A DNA stretch of 64,000 nt from positions 1 to 64,000 of the forward strand of contig NZ_JALMUV010000014.1 of the NCBI RefSeq assembly GCF_023155275.1. Direction: 5' to 3'. The stretch is from Streptomyces rhizoryzae. Lineage in GTDB: Bacteria; Actinomycetota; Actinomycetes; Streptomycetales; Streptomycetaceae. The notes under the pieces were generated by a model. The model ran no database searches and was not told the origin of the DNA. It saw nothing but the letters and a program-made list of their open reading frames with translations. The translations under genes were made by a program, and so were the position numbers. Positions 1-7,987 of the stretch are shown in pieces (position 1 is the stretch's first letter; each line of letters begins with the position of its first letter).

Positions 1-85
1 TGGCGGAGGTCACGTCGAAGGGGGCAGGTGGGGGGACGTGTGCGGCCCCGGTCCCTGGGGAGGGGCCGGGGCCGGAGGGGGCGAC

Positions 86-141
86 GGGCCGGGGCAGTCC
101 CGGTGGGCCGGGGCAGTCCCGGTGGGTGGGGTCAGTCCCGG
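86..141. repeat. Three tandem 19-bp repeats over the 3' end of the metallophosphoesterase gene
   Basis: Two identical 19-mers (86-104 and 105-123, beginning GGGCCGGGGCAG) are followed by a diverged third copy from 124 that covers the stop codon at 132-134. The terminal bases of the gene therefore look duplicated outward. The rest of 1-131 is G-rich and no gene is recognised in it. Confidence 0.8.
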
Positions 142-1058
142 GGCGTGAGGGTGAGGAGGGTGGCCTCCGGGGGGCAGGCGAAGCGGACGGGGGTGTAGCG
201 GTTGGTGCCGCAGCCGGCCGAGACGTGGAGGTAGGAGGTGCGGCCGCCGGCGGTGTGGGTGGACAGCCCCTTGGCCCGCTGGGTGTCGATGTCGCAGTTG
301 GTGACCAGGGCGCCGTAGAAGGGGATGCACAGCTGGCCGCCGTGGGTGTGGCCGGCGAGGATCAGCGGGTAGCCGTCGGCGGCGAAGGCGTCCAGGGAAC
401 GCAGGTACGGGGCGTGCACGACGGCCAGCGAGAGGTCGGCGCCGGCCTCCGGGCCGCCGGCGACCTCGGCGTAGCGGTCGCGCTTGATGTGCGGGTCGTC
501 CAGGCCGGTCAGGGCGATCTCCGCACCGTCCAGCTTGAGGTGGCCGCGGCTGTTGGAGAGGTTGACCCAGCCCGCCGTGTCGAAGGCGTCGCGGAGGTCT
601 TCCCAGGGGTTGTGGACGGCGCCGACGACGGGGGCGTTGCCGTTCAGGCCGTGCCGGCCCTGGACCTTTTCCAGGAGGTAGCGGGCGGGGTTCCGCAGCC
701 GCGGGCCGTAGTAGTCGTTCGAGCCGAAGACGTAGGCGCCGGGGAACTCCATCAGGGGGCCGAGGGCGTCCAGGGTCTCGGGGACGCCGTCGGGGTCGGA
801 GAGGTTGTCGCCGGTGTTGACGACGAAGTCGGGGCGGAGCCCGGCGAGCGACTGGAGCCAGCGCTGTTTCTTGCGCTGCCCGCCGACCATGTGGATGTCG
901 GAGACCTGGAGGACGCGCAACGGCCGCATGCCACGGGGCAGTACGGGCACGGTGACGCGCCGCAGGCGGAAGGAGCGGACTTCGAAGCCGGCGGCGTAGG
1001 CCAGACCGGCCGCGCCGACCGCGGTCAAGGACAGGGGGACTCCGTATCGCGCGCGCAT
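132..1058 (-). CDS. Membrane-anchored metallophosphoesterase
   Basis: A 308-aa calcineurin-like phosphoesterase. The dinuclear-metal motifs appear in order: SDIHM (D54, H56), NTGDN, FGSND (in place of the usual GNHD) and AGHTHGG near the C-terminus. Residues 5-25 are hydrophobic (SLTAVGAAGLAYAAG) and would act as a signal anchor, so the active domain probably faces outward; this resembles the YkuE/YaeI group. The ATG at 1058 is chosen because it directly precedes the hydrophobic segment; the longer open frame upstream crosses the divergent yqeY-like gene. The substrate is unknown; phosphodiester or lipid-linked substrates are typical of the family. It is divergent from the YqeY gene. Confidence 0.85.
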   Translation of the reverse strand: MRARYGVPLSLTAVGAAGLAYAAGFEVRSFRLRRVTVPVLPRGMRPLRVLQVSDIHMVGGQRKKQRWLQSLAGLRPDFVVNTGDNLSDPDGVPETLDALGPLMEFPGAYVFGSNDYYGPRLRNPARYLLEKVQGRHGLNGNAPVVGAVHNPWEDLRDAFDTAGWVNLSNSRGHLKLDGAEIALTGLDDPHIKRDRYAEVAGGPEAGADLSLAVVHAPYLRSLDAFAADGYPLILAGHTHGGQLCIPFYGALVTNCDIDTQRAKGLSTHTAGGRTSYLHVSAGCGTNRYTPVRFACPPEATLLTLTPRD

Positions 1059-1175
1059 GGGTCCATGGTCGCAGAGTGGGGGAGGCCGGACGCGCCCGGC
1101 CGGTCCGGGGGCGCGCGGCGGGCGGCGGGGGAAATGGCGCGGCGGTGGCCGGTGGGTGGGGGCATACTCGACGGC

Positions 1176-1640
1176 ATGACCACGCTCAAGTCCAAGCTCC
1201 ACGACGACCTCACCACCGCGATCAAGGCGCGCGACGAGCTGCGCTCCGCCACCCTCCGGCTGACGCTGACCGCGATCAACAAGGAGGAGGTGGCGGGCAA
1301 GACGGCGCGCGAGCTGTCCGACGACGAGGTGCAGAAGGTCATCGCGCGGGAGGCGAAGAAGCGCCGGGAGGCCGCGGAGGCGTTCGACAAGGGCGGCCGG
1401 GCCGAGCAGGCGGAGCGCGAGCGGGCCGAGGGCGAGGTGCTCGCCGGGTATCTGCCCCAGCCGCTGACCGACGAGGAGCTGGAGTCGCTGGTCGCCGAGG
1501 CCGTGGCGGAGGCCGTCGGGTCCGGTGCCGAGGGGCCGAAGGCGATGGGCGCCGTGATGAAGATCGTCAACCCGAAGGTGGCGGGCCGGGCCGACGGCGG
1601 CCGGGTCGCCGCGATGGTGAAGAAGCTGCTGGCCGGCTGA
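1176..1640 (+). CDS. GatB/YqeY domain protein
   Basis: A 154-aa protein matching the stand-alone YqeY family throughout: TTLKSKLHDDLTTAIKARDE at the N-terminus, then EVQKVIAREAKKRREAAEAF, then GYLPQPLTDEEL and GAVMKIVNPKVAGRADG. The fold is shared with the tail of the GatB amidotransferase subunit, which contacts tRNA, but the role of the free-standing protein is not established. The ATG at 1176 gives the usual family length; the longer open frame starting at 126 is antisense to the phosphoesterase. It converges on the penicillin-binding protein gene, and a strong hairpin lies between the two. Confidence 0.9.
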   Translation: MTTLKSKLHDDLTTAIKARDELRSATLRLTLTAINKEEVAGKTARELSDDEVQKVIAREAKKRREAAEAFDKGGRAEQAERERAEGEVLAGYLPQPLTDEELESLVAEAVAEAVGSGAEGPKAMGAVMKIVNPKVAGRADGGRVAAMVKKLLAG

Positions 1641-1686
1641 GCCCGCGCCGCACGGACGCACGGACGCACGGACGCACGGACGTGCC

Positions 1687-1720
1687 GAAGGGGCGCCCTC
1701 CTGGGGGAGGGCGCCCCTTC
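1687..1720. terminator. Bidirectional terminator hairpin
   Basis: A perfect 15-bp stem (GAAGGGGCGCCCTCC and its complement) with a 4-nt loop, between two convergent stop codons (1640 and 1762). It lacks a long U tract, as is common in Streptomyces. Just upstream, 1653-1684 carries about four tandem copies of CGGACGCA. Confidence 0.8.
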
Positions 1721-1761
1721 ACCGCTGTCCGGGCCCGCCCGGGGGCCGGCCCGCCACGGCG

Positions 1762-3957
1762 TCACCAGCCGCCGTTGCCGCCGCCCAGGAAGTCCGGGAA
1801 ACCGGGGATGTGCCAGCCGCCGCCGGGCTTCTTGCCGGGCTTGGCCGGCTTGTTGGGCTGCCGGTCGGGCTTCGGCGTGCCCTGGTCGCCGTCGCCGCCG
1901 GCGCCCTTGGGGTCGTCGATCGGGACGGTCGGCAGCGCGGGGGCCGGGCGGCCGGACAGCGCGCCGGACATCAGGTCGCGCCAGATCGGGCCGGGGGTGT
2001 CGGCGCCGTAGACCTTGTCGTGCGGGACGCCGCCGATGGTGATGTCGTACATCTGGCGCTGGTGGCGGGGGTCGCCGACCCAGACGGCGCCGGCCGCGTT
2101 CGGGGTGTAGCCGACGAACCAGGCGGCGTAGCGGCTGTCCGTGGTGCCCGTCTTGCCCGCGCTGTCGCGGCCCTTGAGGCCGGCCTGCTTGCCGGTGCCG
2201 TCCTCGACGACGCCCTTGAGGAGGGCGTTGACGGTGTCCGCGGACTTCTTCGACATCGCCTCGCGGCAGCTGGTCTTCGGTACGTTCAGCGCCCTGCCCT
2301 GCGCGTCGGTGATCGACGCGATGGCGACGGGGGAGCAGTAGGTGCCCTCGTTCGCGAAGGTGGCGTAGGCGGTGGCCATCGTCAGCGGGGACATCTCCTG
2401 GACGCCGAGCGCCATCGACGGCACCTGCACCAGCGGTTTGCCGTCCGCCCGCTGGAGGCCCATCTTCCGGGCCATGGTGACCGCGGGGCAGATGCCCATG
2501 TCGCTGATCAGCTGCACGTAGTAGGTGTTGACCGACTTCGCGGTCGCCTCCTTCATGGCGTACGGGCCGACCTCCTTGGGGTCCTCGTTCTGGAGCGTGC
2601 CGCCGCCGCTCCACTCCCCGGTGCAGGTCTGCACCGGCTTGGGGTAGGCCATCCTGAACGGCGAGGAGTACTCCTGGTACGGGCTGATGCCCTGTTCCAG
2701 GGCGGCGGCCGCGACGATCGGCTTGAAGGTCGAGCCGGGCTGGTAGCCGGCGCCGCCGCCCATCCTGCGGTCCACCGAGAGGTTGATCTGGGTCTGGTTG
2801 GTCCCGAAGCCGTACGGGCGGGACTGGCCCATGCCGAGGATCTTGCCGGTGCCGGGCTGGACGACGGCGGCGGCGCCGGCCACCGGGTCGTCCTCGTAGA
2901 CGTGCTTGCTCAGCGACGCCTGGATCGCCTTCTGGGTCTGCGGGTCCAGGGTGGTGCGGATGGTCAGGCCGCCCTGCATCCAGCGCTTGGAGCGGATCTC
3001 GCGGGTGGCGCCGAACGCCTTGTCGTTGAGCAGCACCTCGCGGACGTAGTCGCAGAAGAAGCCGGCGCCGTCGGTGGCGGTGATGCAGCCGTTCCGCGGG
3101 CGGCTGATCTTCAGCTTGATCGGGCGGGCGGCGGCCGCGTCGGCCTGGGCGCGGGTGATGTCCTTGAGGTCGGCCATCCGCCGCAGGACGGTGTTGCGCC
3201 GGGCCGTCGCCGCCTCGGGGTGGTTGACCGGGTCGTAGCGGGTCGGGGACTGGACGATGCCGGCGAGCAGCGCCGACTCCTCCAGGCTGAGGTCCTTGGC
3301 GTGCTTGCTGAAGTAGCGCTCGGCGGCGGCCTCGACGCCGTAGGCCTGCTCGCCGAAGAAGGTGATGTTGAGGTAGTTCTGGAGGATCTTGCGCTTGCCG
3401 AGCTTCTCCTCCAGCTTGATCGCGTACTTCAGCTCCTTGACCTTGCGGCCGAGGGTCTGCTGGGTGGCCTGCGCGACCTTGTCGGGGTCGTCGCCGGCCT
3501 CCTCGATGAAGACGTTCTTCACGTACTGCTGGGTCAGCGTGGACGCGCCCTGGGCGACGCCGCCGGACTGGGCGTTCTTGTTGAGGGCGCGCGCGATGCC
3601 CTTCAGGTCGATGGCGCCGTGCTGGTAGTAGCGGGCGTCCTCGATGGCCACGATCGCCTGCTGGACGTACGGCGACATGTCCTTGAGGCCGACGACCGTG
3701 CGGTCGCGGGAGTAGACGGACGCGATCTGGCCGCCGTCGGCGTCGAGGATGGTGGTGCGCTGGCTGAGCGGCGGGGTCCTCAAGTTCGCCGGGATGTCGT
3801 CGAAGCCCTCGACGGAGGTCTTGGCCGCGAGGCCGAGCGCCCCGGCGGCCGGGAGCGCGATCCCGGCGAGCACCGCTCCGGCAAGGACGCTGACACCGAG
3901 GAACCTGGCGGCCTGCTGGGTCCTGGAACGACCCCCGCCCTCGCGCTTCTTAGCCAT
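1762..3957 (-). CDS. Class A penicillin-binding protein (transglycosylase/transpeptidase)
   Basis: A 731-aa bifunctional peptidoglycan synthase. A basic N-terminus is followed by one membrane anchor (about 18-45). The GT51 transglycosylase comes next, with catalytic Glu106 in EDARYYQHG and the motif GASTLTQQYVKN. The transpeptidase has SxxK at S409-K412 (GSTFKP), SVN at S475-N477 and KTGTT at K602. A Gly/Pro/Lys-rich tail ends the protein. All catalytic residues are present, so both activities should be intact. The ATG at 3957 is followed by MAKKREGGGRS, as expected for a cytoplasmic start. It is divergent from wblA across 380 bp and matches the S. coelicolor SCO3580 position. Confidence 0.93.
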   Translation of the reverse strand: MAKKREGGGRSRTQQAARFLGVSVLAGAVLAGIALPAAGALGLAAKTSVEGFDDIPANLRTPPLSQRTTILDADGGQIASVYSRDRTVVGLKDMSPYVQQAIVAIEDARYYQHGAIDLKGIARALNKNAQSGGVAQGASTLTQQYVKNVFIEEAGDDPDKVAQATQQTLGRKVKELKYAIKLEEKLGKRKILQNYLNITFFGEQAYGVEAAAERYFSKHAKDLSLEESALLAGIVQSPTRYDPVNHPEAATARRNTVLRRMADLKDITRAQADAAAARPIKLKISRPRNGCITATDGAGFFCDYVREVLLNDKAFGATREIRSKRWMQGGLTIRTTLDPQTQKAIQASLSKHVYEDDPVAGAAAVVQPGTGKILGMGQSRPYGFGTNQTQINLSVDRRMGGGAGYQPGSTFKPIVAAAALEQGISPYQEYSSPFRMAYPKPVQTCTGEWSGGGTLQNEDPKEVGPYAMKEATAKSVNTYYVQLISDMGICPAVTMARKMGLQRADGKPLVQVPSMALGVQEMSPLTMATAYATFANEGTYCSPVAIASITDAQGRALNVPKTSCREAMSKKSADTVNALLKGVVEDGTGKQAGLKGRDSAGKTGTTDSRYAAWFVGYTPNAAGAVWVGDPRHQRQMYDITIGGVPHDKVYGADTPGPIWRDLMSGALSGRPAPALPTVPIDDPKGAGGDGDQGTPKPDRQPNKPAKPGKKPGGGWHIPGFPDFLGGGNGGW

Positions 3958-4337
3958 GGGGGCAGCCTACGTTCTCATTCGCCGGACAGGGGCGCACCTG
4001 TTCGTTTAGCCTGTTCCCGTCTGCCGCAGCGGAACGGTTACACCTCGGTTCGTCAACCCCTGCCCCCCTCTCGAACCCTGTCCCGGATGCCCGCTGTGTG
4101 CCGGAAATCCCTTGCCATCACAGCGAAGTGTCCCGCTTGGGAGGGAAGTGACGTATGTCGCACGGTCACTCCGTTGGGTGATCTGCCGCGTACGCATAGT
4201 CCGTTCGGGCCATTCAAGATTGGGCCCGAAGGGGGTGTTGCGCCCTGCCCGCCTTCCGTAACGTCCTCAACTGGCAACGGTGAATATGCCGTTTGCCGCC
4301 GTGGGGGAGCCTCGATTCGGGAGAGGACGGCGCCAGC
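3958..4337. promoter_or_regulatory. Divergent PBP-wblA intergenic region with two inverted repeats
   Basis: No convincing gene lies in these 380 bp. Two inverted repeats stand out. At 4166-4181, TCACTC and GGGTGA flank 4 nt; the arms resemble a BldD half-site, but the spacing is wider than the known BldD consensus. At 4204-4230, TTCGGGCC and GGCCCGAA flank 11 nt. The stretch is less GC-rich than its surroundings, as expected of promoters. wblA is developmentally controlled in Streptomyces, so an operator here is plausible, but that is inference. Confidence 0.45.
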
Positions 4338-4682
4338 ATGGGCTGGGTAACCGACTGGAGTGCACAGGCAGCCTGCCGCACTACCGATCCGGATGAACTG
4401 TTCGTGCAAGGGGCGGCGCAGAACCGCGCCAAGGCGGTGTGCACCGGGTGTCCGGTGCGCACGGAGTGCCTGGCCGACGCCCTGGACAACCGGGTGGAAT
4501 TCGGTGTGTGGGGCGGGATGACGGAACGCGAGCGGAGAGCGCTGCTGCGCCGCCGCCCGACCGTGACGTCATGGCGCCGGCTGCTGGAGACCGCACGCAC
4601 GGAATACGAGCGCAGCACGGGCCTGCTGCCGGTGGACTGTGCGGACGACAGCTACGACGACGCGTACGCGGCCGTGGGGTAG
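4338..4682 (+). CDS. wblA: WblA, WhiB-like iron-sulphur developmental regulator
   Basis: A 114-aa WhiB-family protein. Four cysteines that would bind a [4Fe-4S] cluster are at C13, C35, C38 and C44 (CxxC in CTGCP). They are followed by GVWGG (56-60) and the basic stretch RERRALLRRRP. The N-terminus MGWVTDWSAQAACRTTDPDE matches my recollection of S. coelicolor WblA (SCO3579). In Streptomyces WblA acts at the transition from aerial growth to sporulation and generally represses antibiotic production. The ATG at 4338 follows GGGAGAGGAC. The position between a class A PBP gene and two ArsA-type ATPase genes is the conserved context. Confidence 0.95.
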   Translation: MGWVTDWSAQAACRTTDPDELFVQGAAQNRAKAVCTGCPVRTECLADALDNRVEFGVWGGMTERERRALLRRRPTVTSWRRLLETARTEYERSTGLLPVDCADDSYDDAYAAVG

Positions 4683-4744
4683 GCCCGCCGGCCGGGCCGG
4701 ACCCGCCGGCCGTCCGGTGACCGCGCCGCGGGCCGTCGCCGCGG

Positions 4745-6160
4745 TCAGCCGTCGGCCTCGCCGGGGCGCAGGGCCAGGCGGTCGCCGATCGCGCGCAGGC
4801 CCGCGAGGTCGTGGACGTCCCCGGGCAGCGCGGCGACCTCGGCCACCGGCACTTCCGGGTGGAGTGCGGTGAAGCGGTCGCGGGTGCGCCGTTCGCGTGC
4901 GAGGACCTGCATCCGTTCCGCGTGCAGCCGCAGCAGTCCGGCGGCGAGGTGCGCCGCCGAGGTCGAAGGGGATGCCGTGTGCTCCGCCGCGGCGGCGGGG
5001 GAGGGGCCACCGGGGGTACGTGATCCAGTCTTCCCGGCGGCGAGATCCACAATGCCGTCCGGCCCAAGATTTTCCGCGGGCGGTGAACCGGCTCCGTACG
5101 GCGGGGAGTTGGGGTCGCCGTCCGGTGACGCGTCCACCGCTCCGCCGTCGGCAGCGCCGCCGGTCGCGGGGCCGGGCTCCTCCGCGGGGCGGTCGGCGCA
5201 GGACTCGGTGAGCGCCTCCGCGGCGGCCAGCGCCCGCTCGGCGCTGAGCTGGTCGGCGCCGCTGCCGTGGACGCGGTTGAGCACCAGGCCGGCCAGCGGC
5301 ATCTGCTCGGCGGCCAGCCGCTCGACGAAGTACGCCGCCTCGCGCAGCGCGTCCCGCTCCGGCGCGGCGACCACCAGGAACGCCGTACCGGGCGCCTGGA
5401 GCAGGCGGTAGGTGGCGTCCGCGCGGGTGCGGAAGCCGCCGAACATGGTGTCCATCGCGGCCACGAACGTCTGCACGTCGCGGAGGAGTTGGCCGCCCAT
5501 GAGCTTGCTGAGGGTGCCGGTCATCATCGACATGCCGACATTGAGGAACTTCATGCCGGCCCGGCCGCCGACCTTCGCGGGTGCCATCAGGACCCGGATG
5601 AACTTCCCGTCCAGGAACGACCCCAGCCGCTTGGGCGCGTCCAGGAAGTCCAGCGCGGAGCGGCTCGGCGGGGTGTCCACGACGATCAGGTCCCACGCGT
5701 CGCCGGCGCGGAGCTGGCCGAGCTTCTCCATCGCCATGTACTCCTGCGTACCGGCGAAACCGGCCGACAGGGACTGGTAGAACGGGTTCTCCAGGATGGC
5801 GCGGGCCCGCTCGGCGTCCGCGTGGCCCTCGACGATCTCGTCGAAGGTGCGCTTCATGTCCAGCATCATCGCGTGCAGTTCGCCGCCGGCGGCCTCGTCG
5901 ACGCCCTTGACCTGGCGCGGGACGTTGTCCAGCTCGGAGATGCCCATCGACTGCGCCAGACGGCGGGCCGGGTCGATGGTGAGCACCACGACCTTCCGGC
6001 CGCGCTCGGCGGCGCGGACCCCGAGGGCCGCGGCGGTGGTGGTCTTGCCGACGCCGCCCGCGCCGCAGCAGACCACGATGCGGGTGCCCGGATCGTCGAT
6101 CAGGGCGTCGACCTCCAGCCACGGGGCCGAGGCGGTCAGCGTCATCACGTCCGAGGTCAT
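4745..6160 (-). CDS. ArsA/GET3-like ATPase (second of pair)
   Basis: A 471-aa P-loop ATPase of the anion-transporting type. It has a deviant Walker A at 33-41 (GAGGVGKTT), a switch region DTPPSRSALDF, and a long low-complexity insert rich in Pro/Gly/Ala (roughly 325-405) before a C-terminal helical part. The ATG at 6160 overlaps the stop of the upstream ATPase by 4 bp (ATGA), so the two are translationally coupled and probably form a hetero-oligomer. The equivalent S. coelicolor genes sit next to wblA. No arsenite-binding cysteines or arsB/arsR genes are nearby, so an arsenic role is not supported; the function is unknown. Confidence 0.85.
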   Translation of the reverse strand: MTSDVMTLTASAPWLEVDALIDDPGTRIVVCCGAGGVGKTTTAAALGVRAAERGRKVVVLTIDPARRLAQSMGISELDNVPRQVKGVDEAAGGELHAMMLDMKRTFDEIVEGHADAERARAILENPFYQSLSAGFAGTQEYMAMEKLGQLRAGDAWDLIVVDTPPSRSALDFLDAPKRLGSFLDGKFIRVLMAPAKVGGRAGMKFLNVGMSMMTGTLSKLMGGQLLRDVQTFVAAMDTMFGGFRTRADATYRLLQAPGTAFLVVAAPERDALREAAYFVERLAAEQMPLAGLVLNRVHGSGADQLSAERALAAAEALTESCADRPAEEPGPATGGAADGGAVDASPDGDPNSPPYGAGSPPAENLGPDGIVDLAAGKTGSRTPGGPSPAAAAEHTASPSTSAAHLAAGLLRLHAERMQVLARERRTRDRFTALHPEVPVAEVAALPGDVHDLAGLRAIGDRLALRPGEADG

Positions 6161-7134
6161 ATCGGCCCCTGTCTCCGCAGGTCTCTGGCCAGGCCGTAGA
6201 GCCCGGCGAGGTCCACTCCCTCGGGGAGCAGCCCCAGCTCGTAGGTGGGCAGGCCGAGGGCGGTCAGCTCGGCGTACTGGGCGCGCTCCAGCTCGACCCG
6301 CTCGGCGTGCTCGCGGGCCTGCTCCAGCAGCGGGTCGATCAGGCGCTCGGCGAGGCCGCCGCGGCGGGCGCCGCCCAGGCCGGCCTGGGACAGCGCCTTG
6401 GCGATACCGGCCCGGGCGCCGCGGGCGGCGACCTCCAGATCGCCGTTGTCCAGCAGGGCGGGGCGGGTCATGTTGATGACCACGCCGCCGACCGGGATGC
6501 CGGCGGCCCGCAGTTCGGCGATGCCGTCGGCGGTCTCCTGGACCGGCATCTCCTCCAGCAGTGTGACCAGGTGCACGGCCGTCTCGGGGGACTTCAGCAC
6601 CCGCATCACGGCCTGGGCCTGATTGTGGATCGGGCCGATCTTGGCGAGGCCGGCGACCTCGTCGTTGACGTTCAGGAAGCGGGTGATGCGGCCGGTGGGC
6701 GGGGCGTCCATCACCACCGCGTCGTAGACGAACGCGCCGCTTTTGTCCTTGCGCCGGACCGCCTCGCACGCCTTGCCGGTCAGCAGGACGTCCCGCAGGC
6801 CGGGGGCGATGGTGGTGGCGAAGTCGATCGCGCCGAGCTTCTTCAGGGCCCGGCCGGCGCCGCCGAGTTTGTAGAACATCTGGAGGTAGTCCAGGAGGGC
6901 GCGCTCGGCGTCGATGGCCAGGGCGTGCACCTCGCCGCCGCCGGGGGCCACCGCGATCTTGCGCTCCTCGTAGGGAAGCGCTTCGGTTTCGAACAGCTGG
7001 GCGATGCCCTGCCGGCCCTCGACCTCGACCAGGAGGGTGCGGCGCCCCTCGGTGGCCAGGGCGAGGGCGAGGGCAGCGGCGACCGTGGTCTTGCCGGTGC
7101 CGCCCTTGCCGCTGACGACATGGAGCCTGCTCAC
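6157..7134 (-). CDS. ArsA/GET3-like ATPase (first of pair)
   Basis: A 325-aa ATPase starting at a GTG (7134), so that the P-loop falls at residues 9-17 (GKGGTGKTT), as normal for the family; the open frame further upstream encodes nothing recognisable. DAPPTGRITRFLNV carries the switch II signature. It is the promoter-proximal partner of the coupled ATPase pair. Members of the family dimerise around bound nucleotide and either drive membrane-protein insertion or handle anions. Which applies here cannot be read from the sequence. Confidence 0.85.
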   Translation of the reverse strand: MSRLHVVSGKGGTGKTTVAAALALALATEGRRTLLVEVEGRQGIAQLFETEALPYEERKIAVAPGGGEVHALAIDAERALLDYLQMFYKLGGAGRALKKLGAIDFATTIAPGLRDVLLTGKACEAVRRKDKSGAFVYDAVVMDAPPTGRITRFLNVNDEVAGLAKIGPIHNQAQAVMRVLKSPETAVHLVTLLEEMPVQETADGIAELRAAGIPVGGVVINMTRPALLDNGDLEVAARGARAGIAKALSQAGLGGARRGGLAERLIDPLLEQAREHAERVELERAQYAELTALGLPTYELGLLPEGVDLAGLYGLARDLRRQGPI

Positions 7135-7287
7135 GCCAAGGAGCCTAACCAGTCCGCGTCCGGCGTACGCACGGGATACGCCTGCAAGGACCCGGAGATC
7201 CGCCCGGGCGGTGTCGGGGACGGTGTCAGGGGTGCCCCCCAGGGGTCGCGGCGCGGGGGGCGTGCGGGCAGGCATTACGCTCGGCCC

Positions 7288-7446
7288 ATGACCAAGTGGG
7301 AATACGCGACCGTGCCGCTGCTCGTGCACGCGACGAAGCAGATTCTGGACACCTGGGGCGAGGACGGCTGGGAGCTGGTCCAGGTCGTGCCGGGCCCGAA
7401 CAACCCCGAGCAGTTGGTGGCCTACCTGAAGCGGGAGAAGGCGTGA
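7288..7446 (+). CDS. DUF4177 small protein
   Basis: A 52-aa protein, MTKWEYATVPLLVHATKQIL onward, with the DUF4177 pattern of an early WEY and the core DTWGEDGWELVQVVP. It is probably a single small alpha/beta domain. The stop overlaps the GTG of the next gene by 4 bp (GTGA), so it is coupled to the RidA-like gene. The function is not known. Confidence 0.85.
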   Translation: MTKWEYATVPLLVHATKQILDTWGEDGWELVQVVPGPNNPEQLVAYLKREKA

Positions 7447-7907
7447 GCGCCGTAGAGGACCGCATCGCGGAGCTGGGCCTGAAGCTCCCGGCGGTCGTGC
7501 CGCCGCTGGCCTCGTACCAGCCCGCGGTGCGCTCGGGCTCGTACGTCTACACCTCCGGCCAGCTGCCCATGGTGGACGGCGCGCTGCCGGCCACCGGCAA
7601 GGTCGGCGCCGAGGTCAGTCCCGAGCGGGCCAAGGAGCTGGCCGCGGTCTGCGCGCTGAACGCGCTGGCCGCGGTGAAGTCCGTCACCGGCGACCTCGAC
7701 AGGATCGTCCGGGTGGTGAAGGTCGTCGGGTTCGTGGCCTCCGCCCCGGACTTCACCGGCCAGCCGGGCGTCGTCAACGGTGCCAGCGAGCTGCTCGGGG
7801 AGATCCTGGGCGACAAGGGCGTGCACGCCCGCTCGGCGGTCGGGGTGGCCGTGCTGCCGGTCGACGCACCGGTCGAGGTCGAGATCCAGGTCGAGATCGC
7901 GGACTGA
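7443..7907 (+). CDS. RidA/YjgF-family protein
   Basis: A 154-aa protein starting at GTG 7443. Family features are YVYTSGQLPMVDG near the N-terminus, a central ERAKELAAVCALNALAAVKS, and VGFVASAPDF with a C-terminal VEVEIQVEIAD. RidA proteins hydrolyse reactive enamine/imine intermediates from PLP enzymes. This one belongs to the longer, divergent type (about 150 aa rather than 130), and an Arg equivalent to the RidA catalytic Arg is not evident where expected, so enamine deaminase activity should not be assumed. It is cotranscribed with the DUF4177 gene, and a hairpin follows. Confidence 0.8.
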   Translation: MSAVEDRIAELGLKLPAVVPPLASYQPAVRSGSYVYTSGQLPMVDGALPATGKVGAEVSPERAKELAAVCALNALAAVKSVTGDLDRIVRVVKVVGFVASAPDFTGQPGVVNGASELLGEILGDKGVHARSAVGVAVLPVDAPVEVEIQVEIAD

Positions 7908-7929
7908 CGGCCGCGCCCGCGTCCGGAAC

Positions 7930-7951
7930 GGGCCCTCCGCCCGGAGGGCCC
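7930..7951 (+). terminator. Hairpin after the ridA-like gene
   Basis: A perfect 10-bp GC stem (GGGCCCTCCG with its complement) starts 22 nt after the stop codon. The apparent 2-nt loop would open to 4 nt in practice. It probably separates the small operon from the Nudix gene. Confidence 0.65.
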
Positions 7952-7987
7952 CTCGAACATCCGCGCGCGAGCGCATAGCATCCGGCC

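Noticed and set aside
1810..4350. 846-codon plus-strand open frame opposite the penicillin-binding protein gene
   Set aside because: It is antisense to a clear PBP with all motifs, has no recognisable domain, and is the usual GC-rich shadow frame.
7443..7907. Frameshift between the DUF4177 and RidA-like genes
   Set aside because: Each encodes a complete family-length protein; the 4-bp overlap is ordinary coupling.
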